This document shows positions 36,553 to 45,200 of a stretch of 64,000 nucleotides of DNA, in pieces. The notes under the pieces are model-generated. The model searched no databases. It had not been told where the DNA came from and saw only the letters and a list, made by a program, of their open reading frames with translations. The number at the start of each line of letters is the position of its first letter. Within the stretch, counting starts at the first letter, position 1. Position numbers and translations under genes: made by a program. The stretch covers positions 658,501-722,500 of the forward strand of contig NZ_CP024311.1 of NCBI RefSeq assembly GCF_002944315.1, written 5' to 3'. This DNA is from Rhizobium sp. NXC24 (GTDB lineage: Bacteria > Pseudomonadota > Alphaproteobacteria > Rhizobiales > Rhizobiaceae).

Positions 36553-36645
36553 TGCGTTCAAATGAATGCACGACGCTCTAACCGCTCGATTCGGCATGAC
36601 CTTGCTCGATGGCTGCTTCACGCGTCGCGGGATCATGCTCTAGTG
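36553..36645. repeat. Dispersed rhizobial intergenic palindrome, copy 4
   Basis: The gap before the rod-binding gene holds GATTTTCATGCGTTC ... GGGATCATGCTCTAG, the same family as 5435-5499 (shared end GGGATCA.GCTCTAG). The in-frame ATG at 36609 that would extend the next gene lies inside this element. Confidence 0.5.
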
Positions 36646-36659
36646 AAAGGAAACGTGAC

Positions 36660-37256
36660 GTGGCTATCTCGCCTCCGAGTGATTTGGTCCTGGATGTCGT
36701 CAAGGCCGCCAATCCGGCCGACGTTCAGGCAGCCCAGGAAAAGCTCGCGGCCAACAGGGCTGCCTTTGCCGCCACCAGCCTGGCGGAAAACGGCAATGGT
36801 TTCGCCTCGACCGTGAGTGCGCTGGACAGCGCCGCAACGAAGGCCGGCCTCAGCAACGCCAACACGCATACGGCGCCGACAAAGGTGCCGCAGACTTATC
36901 ATAAGTTCGAAGCGATGGTGCTGCAGAACTTCGTGAAGAACATGCTGCCGAACAGCGAAACGCTGTACGGCAAGGGCTCCGCCGGTGAAATCTGGAAGGG
37001 CATGATGGCCGAACAGCTCGGCAATACGCTCGCCAAGAATGGCGGCGTCGGCATTGCCGAGCAAATGTACAAGGAACAGGTTTCCAAGATGCGCAACACC
37101 GGCGCCGTCAATGCGGCGACCGATGAGAACGACAAGAAGATGGCGCTGAGTGCAATCACCGATTTCCAGCGAAAGACGCTTGCCGCAGCCGAGACCAATG
37201 GTGACAGCGATACGACCGTCACCAATCAAGATACGCTGACGTCCAAGAAAGTATGA
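36660..37256 (+). CDS. Rod-binding protein, FlgJ N-terminal type
   Basis: 198 residues from GTG 36660, chosen because AAGGAA lies 7 bases upstream. The domain KFEAMVLQNFVKNMLPNSET ... AGEIWKGMMAEQLGNTLAKN is the FlgJ rod-scaffold domain. The peptidoglycan-hydrolase half of enteric FlgJ is absent, as in other alphaproteobacteria, where the protein is often called CheL or a rod-binding protein. The separate transglycosylase at 25649 could supply the missing activity (inference). Confidence 0.82.
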   Translation: MAISPPSDLVLDVVKAANPADVQAAQEKLAANRAAFAATSLAENGNGFASTVSALDSAATKAGLSNANTHTAPTKVPQTYHKFEAMVLQNFVKNMLPNSETLYGKGSAGEIWKGMMAEQLGNTLAKNGGVGIAEQMYKEQVSKMRNTGAVNAATDENDKKMALSAITDFQRKTLAAAETNGDSDTTVTNQDTLTSKKV

Positions 37257-37269
37257 TCGGGGGCAGGAC

Positions 37270-37638
37270 ATGGAAGTAATTTCGAACGACTACCGGATAA
37301 AGTCGGTCCTTGGCCGCCTGGAAATGATCATCGATAACGAGAACAACCGCATCGGCAAAGATCCGGAATTCGATCTCAAAGTATCGAATGCGCATAAGAG
37401 CCGTTGCCTCTACGAATTGTCGATGCTGTTTCGCGATACCAATCCGGCCGAGCTTGCCATCTCGCATATCGAGCAGTTGCACGGGCTGAAGAAGAAGCTG
37501 ATCTTGAACGCACGGCGCGTCGAAGCGCATCTCGAGGCCGTGCGTGCCGTCGCCGATATCTTGAAGAATGCGGTGCAGAACGCGGATGCGGACGGCACCT
37601 ATTCGCAGGAGCAGTTCCGCGTCCGTGAGGCCGGATGA
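37270..37638 (+). CDS. FlgN-like export chaperone (putative)
   Basis: 122 residues, helical, no signal. It runs SVLGRLEMIIDNENNRIGKD, ISHIEQLHGLKKKLILNARR, then ADILKNAVQNADADGTYSQE. The long helical body and the C-terminal Thr-Tyr end are like FlgN, the chaperone for FlgK and FlgL. It is 14 bp after the rod-binding gene and overlaps the next by 4 bp. The identification is from architecture and context. Confidence 0.55.
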   Translation: MEVISNDYRIKSVLGRLEMIIDNENNRIGKDPEFDLKVSNAHKSRCLYELSMLFRDTNPAELAISHIEQLHGLKKKLILNARRVEAHLEAVRAVADILKNAVQNADADGTYSQEQFRVREAG

Positions 37639-38171
37639 TCAAGCTCGTCCTCACCGGCCTCTGGGTCTGCGCCGTAACGCTGGCTTCGGTCTATTTTTCG
37701 GTGCAGATGGCGACGGCGCCCGCGATCAATCCTGACGACGCCAAAAAGGCGCAGCAGGAGTTCGTCAAGGGCGAATCGATCAACGTGCCCGTCATCGCCA
37801 ACGGTCAGGTGAACGGCTATTTCATCACCCGCATTTCCTTCATGATGGAGAAGGGCAAGGCGAACCAGCTCCAGACGCCGCTGACGGAATTGACGACGGA
37901 CGAGCTTTATTCGCTGCTGGTGGGCAATAAGACGATCGACATCAGCCATACCGGCAGCTTCGATGTCGCCAGTTTCCGCAGCGATATCAAGAAGAACATG
38001 AACGAACGCCTCGGCGGCGACTATGTCGCCGACGTTCTGGTCGAACAGCTCGACTATCTCTCCAAGGATGAGATCAACAATGGCGATGGCGGCGGCAAGA
38101 GAACCGTCAAGCCGGTAAAGATCGTCCAGGGCGATGCAGCGCCCGACGCGGAGCCGAAGCCGGCACATTAG
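37635..38171 (+). CDS. Flagellar-cluster membrane-anchored protein of unknown function
   Basis: 178 residues: a hydrophobic N-terminal anchor (LVLTGLWVCAVTLASVYFSV), a periplasmic-type domain (VNVPVIANGQVNGYFITRIS-like stretch, then IKKNMNERLGGDYVADVLVE and QLDYLSKD), and a polar tail. The C-terminal helix-strand end recalls FliL-type domains, but I would not call it FliL. It is the last gene of the flagellar run, with a strong hairpin 19 bp downstream. Confidence 0.65.
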   Translation: MIKLVLTGLWVCAVTLASVYFSVQMATAPAINPDDAKKAQQEFVKGESINVPVIANGQVNGYFITRISFMMEKGKANQLQTPLTELTTDELYSLLVGNKTIDISHTGSFDVASFRSDIKKNMNERLGGDYVADVLVEQLDYLSKDEINNGDGGGKRTVKPVKIVQGDAAPDAEPKPAH

Positions 38172-38190
38172 ACCTGCTGAGACCGGTGAT

Positions 38191-38214
38191 GGCCGCTCCC
38201 CTTATGGAGCGGCC
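38191..38214 (+). terminator. Hairpin at the end of the flagellar cluster
   Basis: GGCCGCTCC (38191-38199) pairs perfectly with GGAGCGGCC (38206-38214) around CCTTAT. It is followed by TGCTGCGTTTGT rather than a clean T-run. It lies just past the last flagellar gene and before an unrelated glycosyltransferase, as expected for an operon end. Confidence 0.65.
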
Positions 38215-38425
38215 TGCTGCGTTTGTCGCCCGAAACAGCGTTAACAAATCCCTGTTTTTCTTTCGCAATTCCAATCGATTTTCCTAACGGAAGCTTGGGA
38301 TCGCCTTGCTATAAGCATCCTCAGCGATGCGTCCGATGTCACCGAACGGACAGACGGTGGAGGATTTGCGTCGAGAAGTTTGCCGGCGACGCGCGTATGA
38401 AGGCGTCTGCGGCAGGAGGTCTAGG

Positions 38426-39268
38426 GTGAATCTAGTCGCAAATTTTGCCGTGCTCACGTCGCGTCGAATGATTTTCGACTTGCCGGTCTGCGACCTCGAT
38501 TGGGAAGACGCGCTGAACTTCATCAACGAGCTGGCGTCCCTCCCGGTCGGCCAGACGGTCATCTCCTTCGTCAACGCCCATAATATGCTGATGATGCTGC
38601 GCGACGGCAGGTATCGCGATGTGCTGGCGAAAAACCTTGTCCTGCCCGATGGTGTCGGCCTGGATATCGCCTCGCGGGTTGCCCATGGCGTTTCCTTTCC
38701 GGCCAATTTGAACGGTACCGATTTCGTGCCGGCTCTGCTGACCTTTATGGATCGGCCGAAGCGTATCGGTCTGATTGGTGGCCGCCGCGATGTTGTTGAA
38801 AAGGCCGCGGAAAACTTCCGTAAACATGCGCCGTGGCACGAATTCATCGTTATTGCGGACGGTTATTTCGACAAGGAGAAAAGCGATCTGGTGACGGCGG
38901 AGGTCAGCCGTCAGAAGATCGACGTACTGATTGTCGGCATGGGGACGCCGCTTCAGGAAAAATGGGTCGCCGACCATATCGAACCGCAGCACGCAAGGCT
39001 GGTGCTGACGGTCGGCGCATTGTTCGATTTCGTCTCCGGCACGGTGCCGCGTGCGCCGGCGCTGGTGCGCGCCACGCGCTTTGAATGGATGTACCGCCTG
39101 CTTCAGGAGCCGAGCAGGCTGTGGCGGCGCTATATTCTCGGTGTGCCGCTCTTCCTCTACCAGGTCGTTCGGCACCAATTCGGCCGCAAGGAGCGCATTC
39201 TGCGCGCCGCCGAACCGCAGCCCGCGCCTTTGCTGCGGCTTCCTTCGCCCGATAAGCTCGCCGGCTGA
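38426..39268 (+). CDS. WecG/TagA/CpsF family glycosyltransferase
   Basis: 280 residues from GTG 38426, chosen because a full AGGAGG lies 6 bases upstream. In-frame ATGs at 38327 and 38468 lack this. The family motifs are NAHNMLMMLRDGRYRDVLAK, LPDGVGLDIASR and GMGTPLQEKWVADH. Such GT26 enzymes add a sugar (often ManNAcA or ManNAc) to a lipid-linked precursor of a surface polysaccharide. The next gene encodes a chain-length protein, so a role in exopolysaccharide or capsule is likely. The acceptor is unknown. Confidence 0.85.
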   Translation: MNLVANFAVLTSRRMIFDLPVCDLDWEDALNFINELASLPVGQTVISFVNAHNMLMMLRDGRYRDVLAKNLVLPDGVGLDIASRVAHGVSFPANLNGTDFVPALLTFMDRPKRIGLIGGRRDVVEKAAENFRKHAPWHEFIVIADGYFDKEKSDLVTAEVSRQKIDVLIVGMGTPLQEKWVADHIEPQHARLVLTVGALFDFVSGTVPRAPALVRATRFEWMYRLLQEPSRLWRRYILGVPLFLYQVVRHQFGRKERILRAAEPQPAPLLRLPSPDKLAG

Positions 39269-39277
39269 TCCCGATCG

Positions 39278-39303
39278 CGCCCCCAGATTGCGCCCCCAGA
39301 TTG
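39278..39303 (+). repeat. Two tandem 13-bp units
   Basis: GCGCCCCCAGATT occurs twice in direct succession between the glycosyltransferase stop and the next gene. It is a local slippage-type repeat with no evident function. Confidence 0.7.
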
Positions 39304-39373
39304 CGGTTGTCGTTAACCTTTTCTTTGCCATGAAAATTTAGAGTGGGTTAACCATCGGCATCGGTCACTGACC

Positions 39374-41335
39374 ATGCGCGCGAGACAACCCGCCATGTTC
39401 GAAAGCAAGGCCAGGACGAGATACCTTCCTGACGACGCGGAAGCCTTCGGAGCTTACCGCGGCGTAGGTCGGCATGCCCATTTCGATCGCGGGGCAGACG
39501 GCTATCTGATAGCCGCCAACGCCCAGCCTGCCGGCCACCGAACCCCGGGCGATGCGGAGTTGCTGGCCCTCATTCAAAAGATGCTGGACGGCGATCCCTA
39601 TCCGGTCTCCGGGCGAAAAAAGCCTGATGTGGACGAGGCTGCAGAGGCTCAACCGTTGCCCGACCGCATCCGCGGCATCCTGCGAGACCATCCAGTCGCC
39701 CGCGAAACGATCATGTATGGGCAGCCGGAACCGATCGCAGATCAATCATTGGCTTCGCCCAGTGTCGAAGTCGTCGAAATCGAGCTTTCGCCTCCGGTTG
39801 AACCGCACGCCGTTTCAGCGGTGACGCCTACGCCGCCGCGGCGCTGGGTGTTCGGGTTCGGCTCCATTGCCTTCGTTATTGTCGCCGCACTGGCGGGCGC
39901 CTTTCTCCCGACAATGCTGGCAGCTCCGCCGCGCTATGTCTCCCACACCGTATTGCAGATAAAAGGGCAGGGGGCTGCGCGACAGGCGCTTCTGGATGTC
40001 ACCGCCAAACGCGCCGCCGCGCCCTCCTTGCTTTCCGATCTGGTCGCCCGGCTGAAGCTCGACCGCGATCCGGAATTCACCGGTGATCGGGCCGGCGCTT
40101 TCGGCGTTGCCATGGAATTGCTCTCCGGCAGCGGCAATGCGTCCGACGCGCCGTCGCGTGCGCAGGCAGCCCTTCGCAGGGATATTGTCGCCACTACCGA
40201 TGCGCCGAGCGGCACCCTGCATCTTGCCGTTACCACAAGCGATCCGGCAAAGTCGGCCGAGATCGCCAATCGTCTGGCCGATGCGACGATCTATGACGCC
40301 GCCGTTGCGCAAGGCGCTGGCCTTCCTGGCAAAAGCAGCTCGCTTGCCGACCGGAGTCGCAAGGATCTCGATCAAGCGAAGGCCGCGCTGGCCGATTTCA
40401 AGACGCAGTATGGCAACGACAAGATCGAAGCTGCACTCGATCTTCAGCGGCAGCGCCGTCAGTTGGATGAGGAGATGAAGGCCTCCGAGGCTGCCGTGCA
40501 GAGTGCAAAGGCCCGCGTCTTTGCCGCCAAATCCGCCACGCCTGCCAGCGTCACGAGTGGCGCGCTGTCGGGCAATCTATCATCTGCCGGACTTGATGAT
40601 CTGCGTAGCCGCTATAGCGCCGCCAAGGTCGTCCTGTCCCAGCTCTCCACGCAGCTCGGCCCGCGCCATCCCCGTCTGCTGGCGCAACAGGCGACGGTCG
40701 ATGGGCTGGCCGCCGATATCCGCAATCAACTGCAGCGACTGATCGCCAGCAGCGATACGGTCCTGAAGGCTGCCCTTGAGAACCGGACGGCGCTTTCCGC
40801 GCGGATGACCGCTCTCAGCCAGAAAAGCATCGATGTCGATATGGCCCGCCTTGGTCAGCTTCAGGATGATGTCGCGGCCGCCCAGAGCCGCTATGACGCC
40901 GATCTGCAGAACGCCGATACGGCTCCGCCCGAAGTCGAGGTTCCGATCGCCGTCATCGCCCCTGCCGTCGCCGCCAAGGCTCCCCTCGACGACAATCTTG
41001 CGGGTAGCCAGGCGGCGGGTTTCGTCATGGGCCTTGGTGCAGCACTTTGCCTGGTCTTCCTGCGGAAATGGATGGGCGGCGGATCGCTTTCGGAGGATCA
41101 GACAGCCGGGCGCTTCGTTTCGCCCGAGCCGGTTTTCAGCCGTGTCGCCGAGCCGGCCCCGCTGCCGCCGCGACCAATGCCCGAATTGCCGCAACTGCGC
41201 TTCGACGCTACGATTCCCGTTGCCAATGATCGTCCAGTGGTTACCGAGGAGCTGACGCAAATCCAGCGCGAGTTAGCATTGTTGCGTATGAAAGTGCAGA
41301 CCTATGCTTCACGCCGGCAGACAGGGCGCGGCTGA
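39374..41335 (+). CDS. Wzz/GumC-like polysaccharide chain-length protein, no kinase domain
   Basis: 653 residues (an internal ATG at 39395 is possible). There is a disordered cytoplasmic N-terminus of about 150 residues, then a membrane helix (WVFGFGSIAFVIVAALAGAF). A periplasmic domain follows, with long coiled coils (RKDLDQAKAALADFKTQYGN, LRSRYSAAKVVLSQLSTQLG, the GPRHPRLLAQQ motif of the GumC/ExoP group). A second helix (GSQAAGFVMGLGAALCLVFL) and a short tail follow. The tyrosine-kinase domain with Walker motifs found in ExoP is missing. GTTAAC sequences at 39313 and 39345 lie upstream. Confidence 0.78.
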   Translation: MRARQPAMFESKARTRYLPDDAEAFGAYRGVGRHAHFDRGADGYLIAANAQPAGHRTPGDAELLALIQKMLDGDPYPVSGRKKPDVDEAAEAQPLPDRIRGILRDHPVARETIMYGQPEPIADQSLASPSVEVVEIELSPPVEPHAVSAVTPTPPRRWVFGFGSIAFVIVAALAGAFLPTMLAAPPRYVSHTVLQIKGQGAARQALLDVTAKRAAAPSLLSDLVARLKLDRDPEFTGDRAGAFGVAMELLSGSGNASDAPSRAQAALRRDIVATTDAPSGTLHLAVTTSDPAKSAEIANRLADATIYDAAVAQGAGLPGKSSSLADRSRKDLDQAKAALADFKTQYGNDKIEAALDLQRQRRQLDEEMKASEAAVQSAKARVFAAKSATPASVTSGALSGNLSSAGLDDLRSRYSAAKVVLSQLSTQLGPRHPRLLAQQATVDGLAADIRNQLQRLIASSDTVLKAALENRTALSARMTALSQKSIDVDMARLGQLQDDVAAAQSRYDADLQNADTAPPEVEVPIAVIAPAVAAKAPLDDNLAGSQAAGFVMGLGAALCLVFLRKWMGGGSLSEDQTAGRFVSPEPVFSRVAEPAPLPPRPMPELPQLRFDATIPVANDRPVVTEELTQIQRELALLRMKVQTYASRRQTGRG

Positions 41336-41452
41336 ACCCGTCGCCGATTTCTCCTTGCAATTACCGCTTTCAGACACCATAGGGCGTTGGCAGGCAAATC
41401 CGCCGGGCCGATGGCTTGTAGATTGCCGCCGAAATTATGTCGGGAGATATTC

Positions 41453-42352
41453 GTGACGACTGTGATCGATGGCAAGCAGGTGGCTGCTTCGGTAATTGAT
41501 GCGGTGAAGACGGCGACCGCAGCATTGGAAAAAGAGACGGGTGTGAAGACCGGCCTTGCCGTCGTCATCGTCGGCGATGATCCGGCCAGCCACACCTATG
41601 TCGGCGCCAAGGGCCGCATGGCCAAGGAATGCGGCTTTACCTCCATCCAGCACACGCTGCCGGCCGAGACGACGCAGGACGAGCTGGCAAAGCTTGTCCA
41701 GTCCCTCAACGGGGATGCCGCCATTCACGGCATCCTGGTGCAACTGCCGCTGCCGAAGCATCTGAATGCCGAAGCGATCATCCAGTCGATCCGGCCGGAC
41801 AAGGATGTCGATGGCCTGCATGTGGTCAATGCCGGCAAGCTGGCGACCGGCGATCTTGCCACCGGGCTGATCTCCTGCACGCCGGCCGGCGCCATGCTGC
41901 TGGTGCGCCGCATCCATGGCGAGGACCTGTCGGGTCTGAATGCCGTCGTCATCGGCCGCTCGAACCTGTTCGGCAAGCCGATGGCGCAACTGCTGCTCAA
42001 TGCCAATGCGACGGTGACGACGGCCCATTCCCGCACCAAGGACCTGCCGGCGGTTGCCCGCAGTGCCGATATTCTGGTGGCGGCGGTCGGCCGGCCGGAA
42101 ATGGTGAAGGCGGATTGGGTGAAGCCGGGTGCGACGGTGATCGATGTCGGCATCAACCGCATTGCTGCACCGGAACGCGGCGAGGGCAAGAGCCGGCTGG
42201 TCGGCGATGTCGCCTTTGCCGAGGCGGCGGAAGTGGCCGCCGCCATCACCCCGGTTCCGGGCGGCGTCGGGCCGATGACCATCGCCATGCTGATGGCCAA
42301 TACGGTGATTGCCGCCCATCGTGCTGCCGGCAGGCCGGCGCCGCAGTTCTGA
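41453..42352 (+). CDS. folD: Bifunctional methylenetetrahydrofolate dehydrogenase/cyclohydrolase FolD
   Basis: 299 residues from GTG 41453, with GGGAGA 6 bases upstream. The catalytic Tyr/Lys region [17 protein letters not shown], the [14 protein letters not shown] loop ([20 protein letters not shown]) and the NADP loop [17 protein letters not shown] are intact. It interconverts 5,10-methylene- and 10-formyl-tetrahydrofolate in the cytoplasm. It converges on aglR with 21 bp between the stops. Confidence 0.96.
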   Translation: MTTVIDGKQVAASVIDAVKTATAALEKETGVKTGLAVVIVGDDPASHTYVGAKGRMAKECGFTSIQHTLPAETTQDELAKLVQSLNGDAAIHGILVQLPLPKHLNAEAIIQSIRPDKDVDGLHVVNAGKLATGDLATGLISCTPAGAMLLVRRIHGEDLSGLNAVVIGRSNLFGKPMAQLLLNANATVTTAHSRTKDLPAVARSADILVAAVGRPEMVKADWVKPGATVIDVGINRIAAPERGEGKSRLVGDVAFAEAAEVAAAITPVPGGVGPMTIAMLMANTVIAAHRAAGRPAPQF

Positions 42353-42373
42353 GATCACGCCAAGTAAATCATA

Positions 42374-43399
42374 TCAATCGGCCGGCGCCACGCCGGTCGA
42401 GGCACGCACGATCAGCTCGGTCTTCCAAAGCTCCTGCTCGGGAAATGTCTCGAGCTGCTTGATCTCGCCGATCAGCCGCTCGGCGACGCGCACGCCCGCG
42501 GCGCGCAGCGACGATCGCGTGGTCGTCAGCGGCACGGTGAAATTCTCCGGTTTCAACAGTGTCAGCACATCGTCGTGGGCGATCAGCGAAATATCCTCGC
42601 CGAGCTTCAGTTTCGCCTGGTTGATGGCGCGCACCGCGCCGAGCGCCAGTACTGTGCTGGAACAGAGGATGGCGGTTGGCCGCACGTCGAGCTGCAGGAT
42701 GCGCTCCATGGCGTAAAAGCCCTGTTCATCGGTCATTGCGGTATGGCTGACATACGCCTCATCCAGCATCAGGCCGCGTTCGGCAAGGGCTGCGACCACG
42801 CCCTTTTTCCGCCGGATGGCGAAATCGAGATAGATCGGGCCGTTCAGCAGCGCAAAACGCTTGTGGCCGAGCTGCAGCAGCAGCTTTGTGGCGTCGTAGA
42901 AGGCGGCCTCGTTGTCGATGTCGAGATAGGGGTAATCCGGCTCCGTTCCAAAGGACCGTCCATGCACCAGGAAGGGTATGGACAATGATTTCAGCATTTC
43001 GAGGCGTGGATCATGGCCGCGCATATAGGTGATGAACAGGGCGTCGACATTGCCGCTGGCGGCAAGCCGCTTCAGCGCACCGACTTCGTCGTTCGGATCG
43101 GCCGGCGTCAGGACGAAATGGAAATCATGCCGCAATGCCTCTTCGCCGAGGCCGGTCAGGAATTCGCCGAAATGCAGATCGGACGGGTGGCCGGGCGCCG
43201 TCGGCATGACCAGGCCAATCGAGCCGGCTTTGCCGGTCGCCAGCCGTTGCGCGGCCTTGTTCGGACGATAGCCCGTCTCCCGCACCGCTTTGAGCACTCG
43301 CTCGCGGGTTTCGCGATTGACCTCCGGATATCCGTTCAAAGCACGGCTGACCGTGGTCTGCGACAGGCCTAACATTTGCGATAGCTGCTTCAGATTCAC
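42374..43399 (-). CDS. aglR: LacI-family repressor of alpha-glucoside uptake, AglR-like
   Basis: 341 residues from GTG 43399, which places the helix-turn-helix at the N-terminus (NLKQLSQMLGLSQTTVSRAL) and has GGAGGAGCGGAG just upstream. ATGs at 43417 and 43540 would add an unusual extension. The rest is the periplasmic-binding-like sensor fold (GSIGLVMPTAPGHPSDLHFG, VHGRSFGTEPDYPYLDIDNE). It diverges from aglE with two AAAGCGCTTT palindromes between, as for a repressor of the agl operon. Confidence 0.9.
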   Translation of the reverse strand: MNLKQLSQMLGLSQTTVSRALNGYPEVNRETRERVLKAVRETGYRPNKAAQRLATGKAGSIGLVMPTAPGHPSDLHFGEFLTGLGEEALRHDFHFVLTPADPNDEVGALKRLAASGNVDALFITYMRGHDPRLEMLKSLSIPFLVHGRSFGTEPDYPYLDIDNEAAFYDATKLLLQLGHKRFALLNGPIYLDFAIRRKKGVVAALAERGLMLDEAYVSHTAMTDEQGFYAMERILQLDVRPTAILCSSTVLALGAVRAINQAKLKLGEDISLIAHDDVLTLLKPENFTVPLTTTRSSLRAAGVRVAERLIGEIKQLETFPEQELWKTELIVRASTGVAPAD

Positions 43400-43468
43400 G
43401 TGGCTCCGCTCCTCCATCTGCCCATTCCAGTCGCGCAAAGGCTTCCTCCTGCCATGCGACTGGCTTCC

Positions 43469-43478
43469 AAAGCGCTTT
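43469..43478. promoter_or_regulatory. LacI-type operator, aglR-proximal copy
   Basis: The perfect palindrome AAAGCGCTTT, in the context CCAAAGCGCTTTAG, lies 70 bp upstream of the aglR start. It has the central CG typical of LacI/GalR sites. An identical decamer lies at 43629-43638. Confidence 0.72.
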
Positions 43479-43628
43479 AGACTATGTAGCAGGCAGCGCA
43501 TGCGAAACAAGACAATTTGCGAAATATTGATGTCATTCAATGCTGCAATGCGAGATTTGGGTGTATATTAGCCGAATTCACAAATTCGCTTGACTTTGCT
43601 CTGCCCGCAATGGAATGAGTGAGTAGCC

Positions 43629-43638
43629 AAAGCGCTTT
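43629..43638. promoter_or_regulatory. LacI-type operator, aglE-proximal copy
   Basis: This is the second AAAGCGCTTT, in the context GCCAAAGCGCTTTGAG, 69 bp before the aglE ATG. The centres of the two sites are 160 bp apart, near 15 helical turns, so both could be held by one repressor tetramer or loop. Confidence 0.72.
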
Positions 43639-43706
43639 GAGAAATGAGCGCGCAGCACGCGCCGCGTGTTCGGGCTCGTGGGATTTGTATTTGGGAGGAC
43701 AACCAC

Positions 43707-45068
43707 ATGAAGAAATTGCTTTTGATGACCGTTGCCGTTGCCGCCTTGGCGGCTGGTAGCGCACTGGCTGCAGATTTGAAGTTCCAGCCCGGTCAGGATT
43801 CCAAGTTCAACTGGAAGAGCTATGACGACTTCAAGGCCGCTCATGCGGACTTGAAAGGCGAGACGATGACGATCTTCGGCCCATGGCGCGGCGAAGACGA
43901 GGCGCTGTTCACGAGCGTCCTGAATTATTTCACCGAAGCGACCGGCGTTAATGCCAAGTATTCGTCCTCGGAAAACTACGAGCAGCAGATTGTTATCGAC
44001 ACCCAGGCCGGTTCGCCTCCGAATGTTGCGATCCTGCCGCAGCCGGGCCTTCTCGCCAACCTTGCCAGCAAGGGCTATCTGACGCCGCTCGGCGATGATC
44101 TGGCAAACTGGGTGAAGACCAACTATGGCGCTGGCGATAGCTGGGTTGGCTACGGCACCTATAAGGGCAAGGACGGCAAGGACGCCTTCTACGCCTTCCC
44201 GTACAAGGCTGACCTGAAGTCGCTCGTCTGGTACGTGCCGGAAAATTTCGAAGAAGCCGGCTATAAGGTCCCCACCACCATGGAAGACCTGATCAAGCTT
44301 TCCGACCAGATCGTCAAGGACGGCGGCACCCCCTGGTGCATCGGCCTCGGTTCGGGCGGCGCCACCGGCTGGCCGGCGACCGACTGGGTCGAAGATCTGA
44401 TGCTGCGCACCGTCTCGCCGAAGGACTATGACGGCTGGGTCGACAACAGCCTGAAATTCAACGACCCCAAGGTCGTCAACGCCATCGATGAATTCGGCAA
44501 GTTCGCCAAGAACGCCAAATATGTCAACGGCGGTGTCGCTGCGGTTGCCTCGACCGACTTCCGAGATAGCCCGAAGGGCCTCTTTACTGTTCCGCCCAAG
44601 TGCTACCTGCACAAGCAGGCATCCTTCATCCCATCCTTCTTCCCCGAGGGAACGAAGCTCGGCCAGGATGCCGACTTCTTCTACTTCCCGCCCTATGCAT
44701 CGCATCCGGAGCTCGGCAAGCCGGTTCTCGGCGCCGGCACTCTGGCAACGATCACCAAGGACTCGAAGGCCGCTCGCGCCTTCATCGAGTTCCTGCAGAC
44801 GCCGATCGCCCAAGAAGTCTGGATGGCACAGTCCGGCTTCCTGACCCCGTACAAGGGCGTCAACACGGCGGCCTATGCCAACGACACTCTGAGGAAGGAA
44901 GGCGAAATCCTGACGACCGCCACCACCTTCCGCTTCGACGGTTCCGACCTGATGCCGGGCAAGATCGGCGCAGGCGCATTCTGGACCGGCATGGTGGACT
45001 TCGTCGGTGGCAAGTCCGCTCAGGACTCCGCCGACGCAATCCAGAAGGCTTGGGACTCCATCAAGTAA
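43707..45068 (+). CDS. aglE: Alpha-glucoside ABC transporter binding protein AglE
   Basis: 453 residues from ATG 43707 with GGGAGG upstream. The signal peptide KKLLLMTVAVAALAAGSALA is clear. It is a family 1 solute-binding protein (MTIFGPWRGEDEALFTSVLN; GSPPNVAILPQPGLLANLAS; VWYVPENFEEAGYKVPTTME). In S. meliloti the agl system takes up sucrose, maltose and trehalose. It heads the aglE-F-G-A-K operon under AglR. Confidence 0.92.
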   Translation: MKKLLLMTVAVAALAAGSALAADLKFQPGQDSKFNWKSYDDFKAAHADLKGETMTIFGPWRGEDEALFTSVLNYFTEATGVNAKYSSSENYEQQIVIDTQAGSPPNVAILPQPGLLANLASKGYLTPLGDDLANWVKTNYGAGDSWVGYGTYKGKDGKDAFYAFPYKADLKSLVWYVPENFEEAGYKVPTTMEDLIKLSDQIVKDGGTPWCIGLGSGGATGWPATDWVEDLMLRTVSPKDYDGWVDNSLKFNDPKVVNAIDEFGKFAKNAKYVNGGVAAVASTDFRDSPKGLFTVPPKCYLHKQASFIPSFFPEGTKLGQDADFFYFPPYASHPELGKPVLGAGTLATITKDSKAARAFIEFLQTPIAQEVWMAQSGFLTPYKGVNTAAYANDTLRKEGEILTTATTFRFDGSDLMPGKIGAGAFWTGMVDFVGGKSAQDSADAIQKAWDSIK

Positions 45069-45200
45069 TCATAACATCGCAGAATGGCGTCGCCGGTATC
45101 TCCCGGCGCCGCCGCTCTACCCTGTCGTAGCCGACGCCTTGGGAGGTGCCGACGACGCCGGACAGGTCGCTTCGTGCAAGCAATTATTCGGGAGGGAAGG

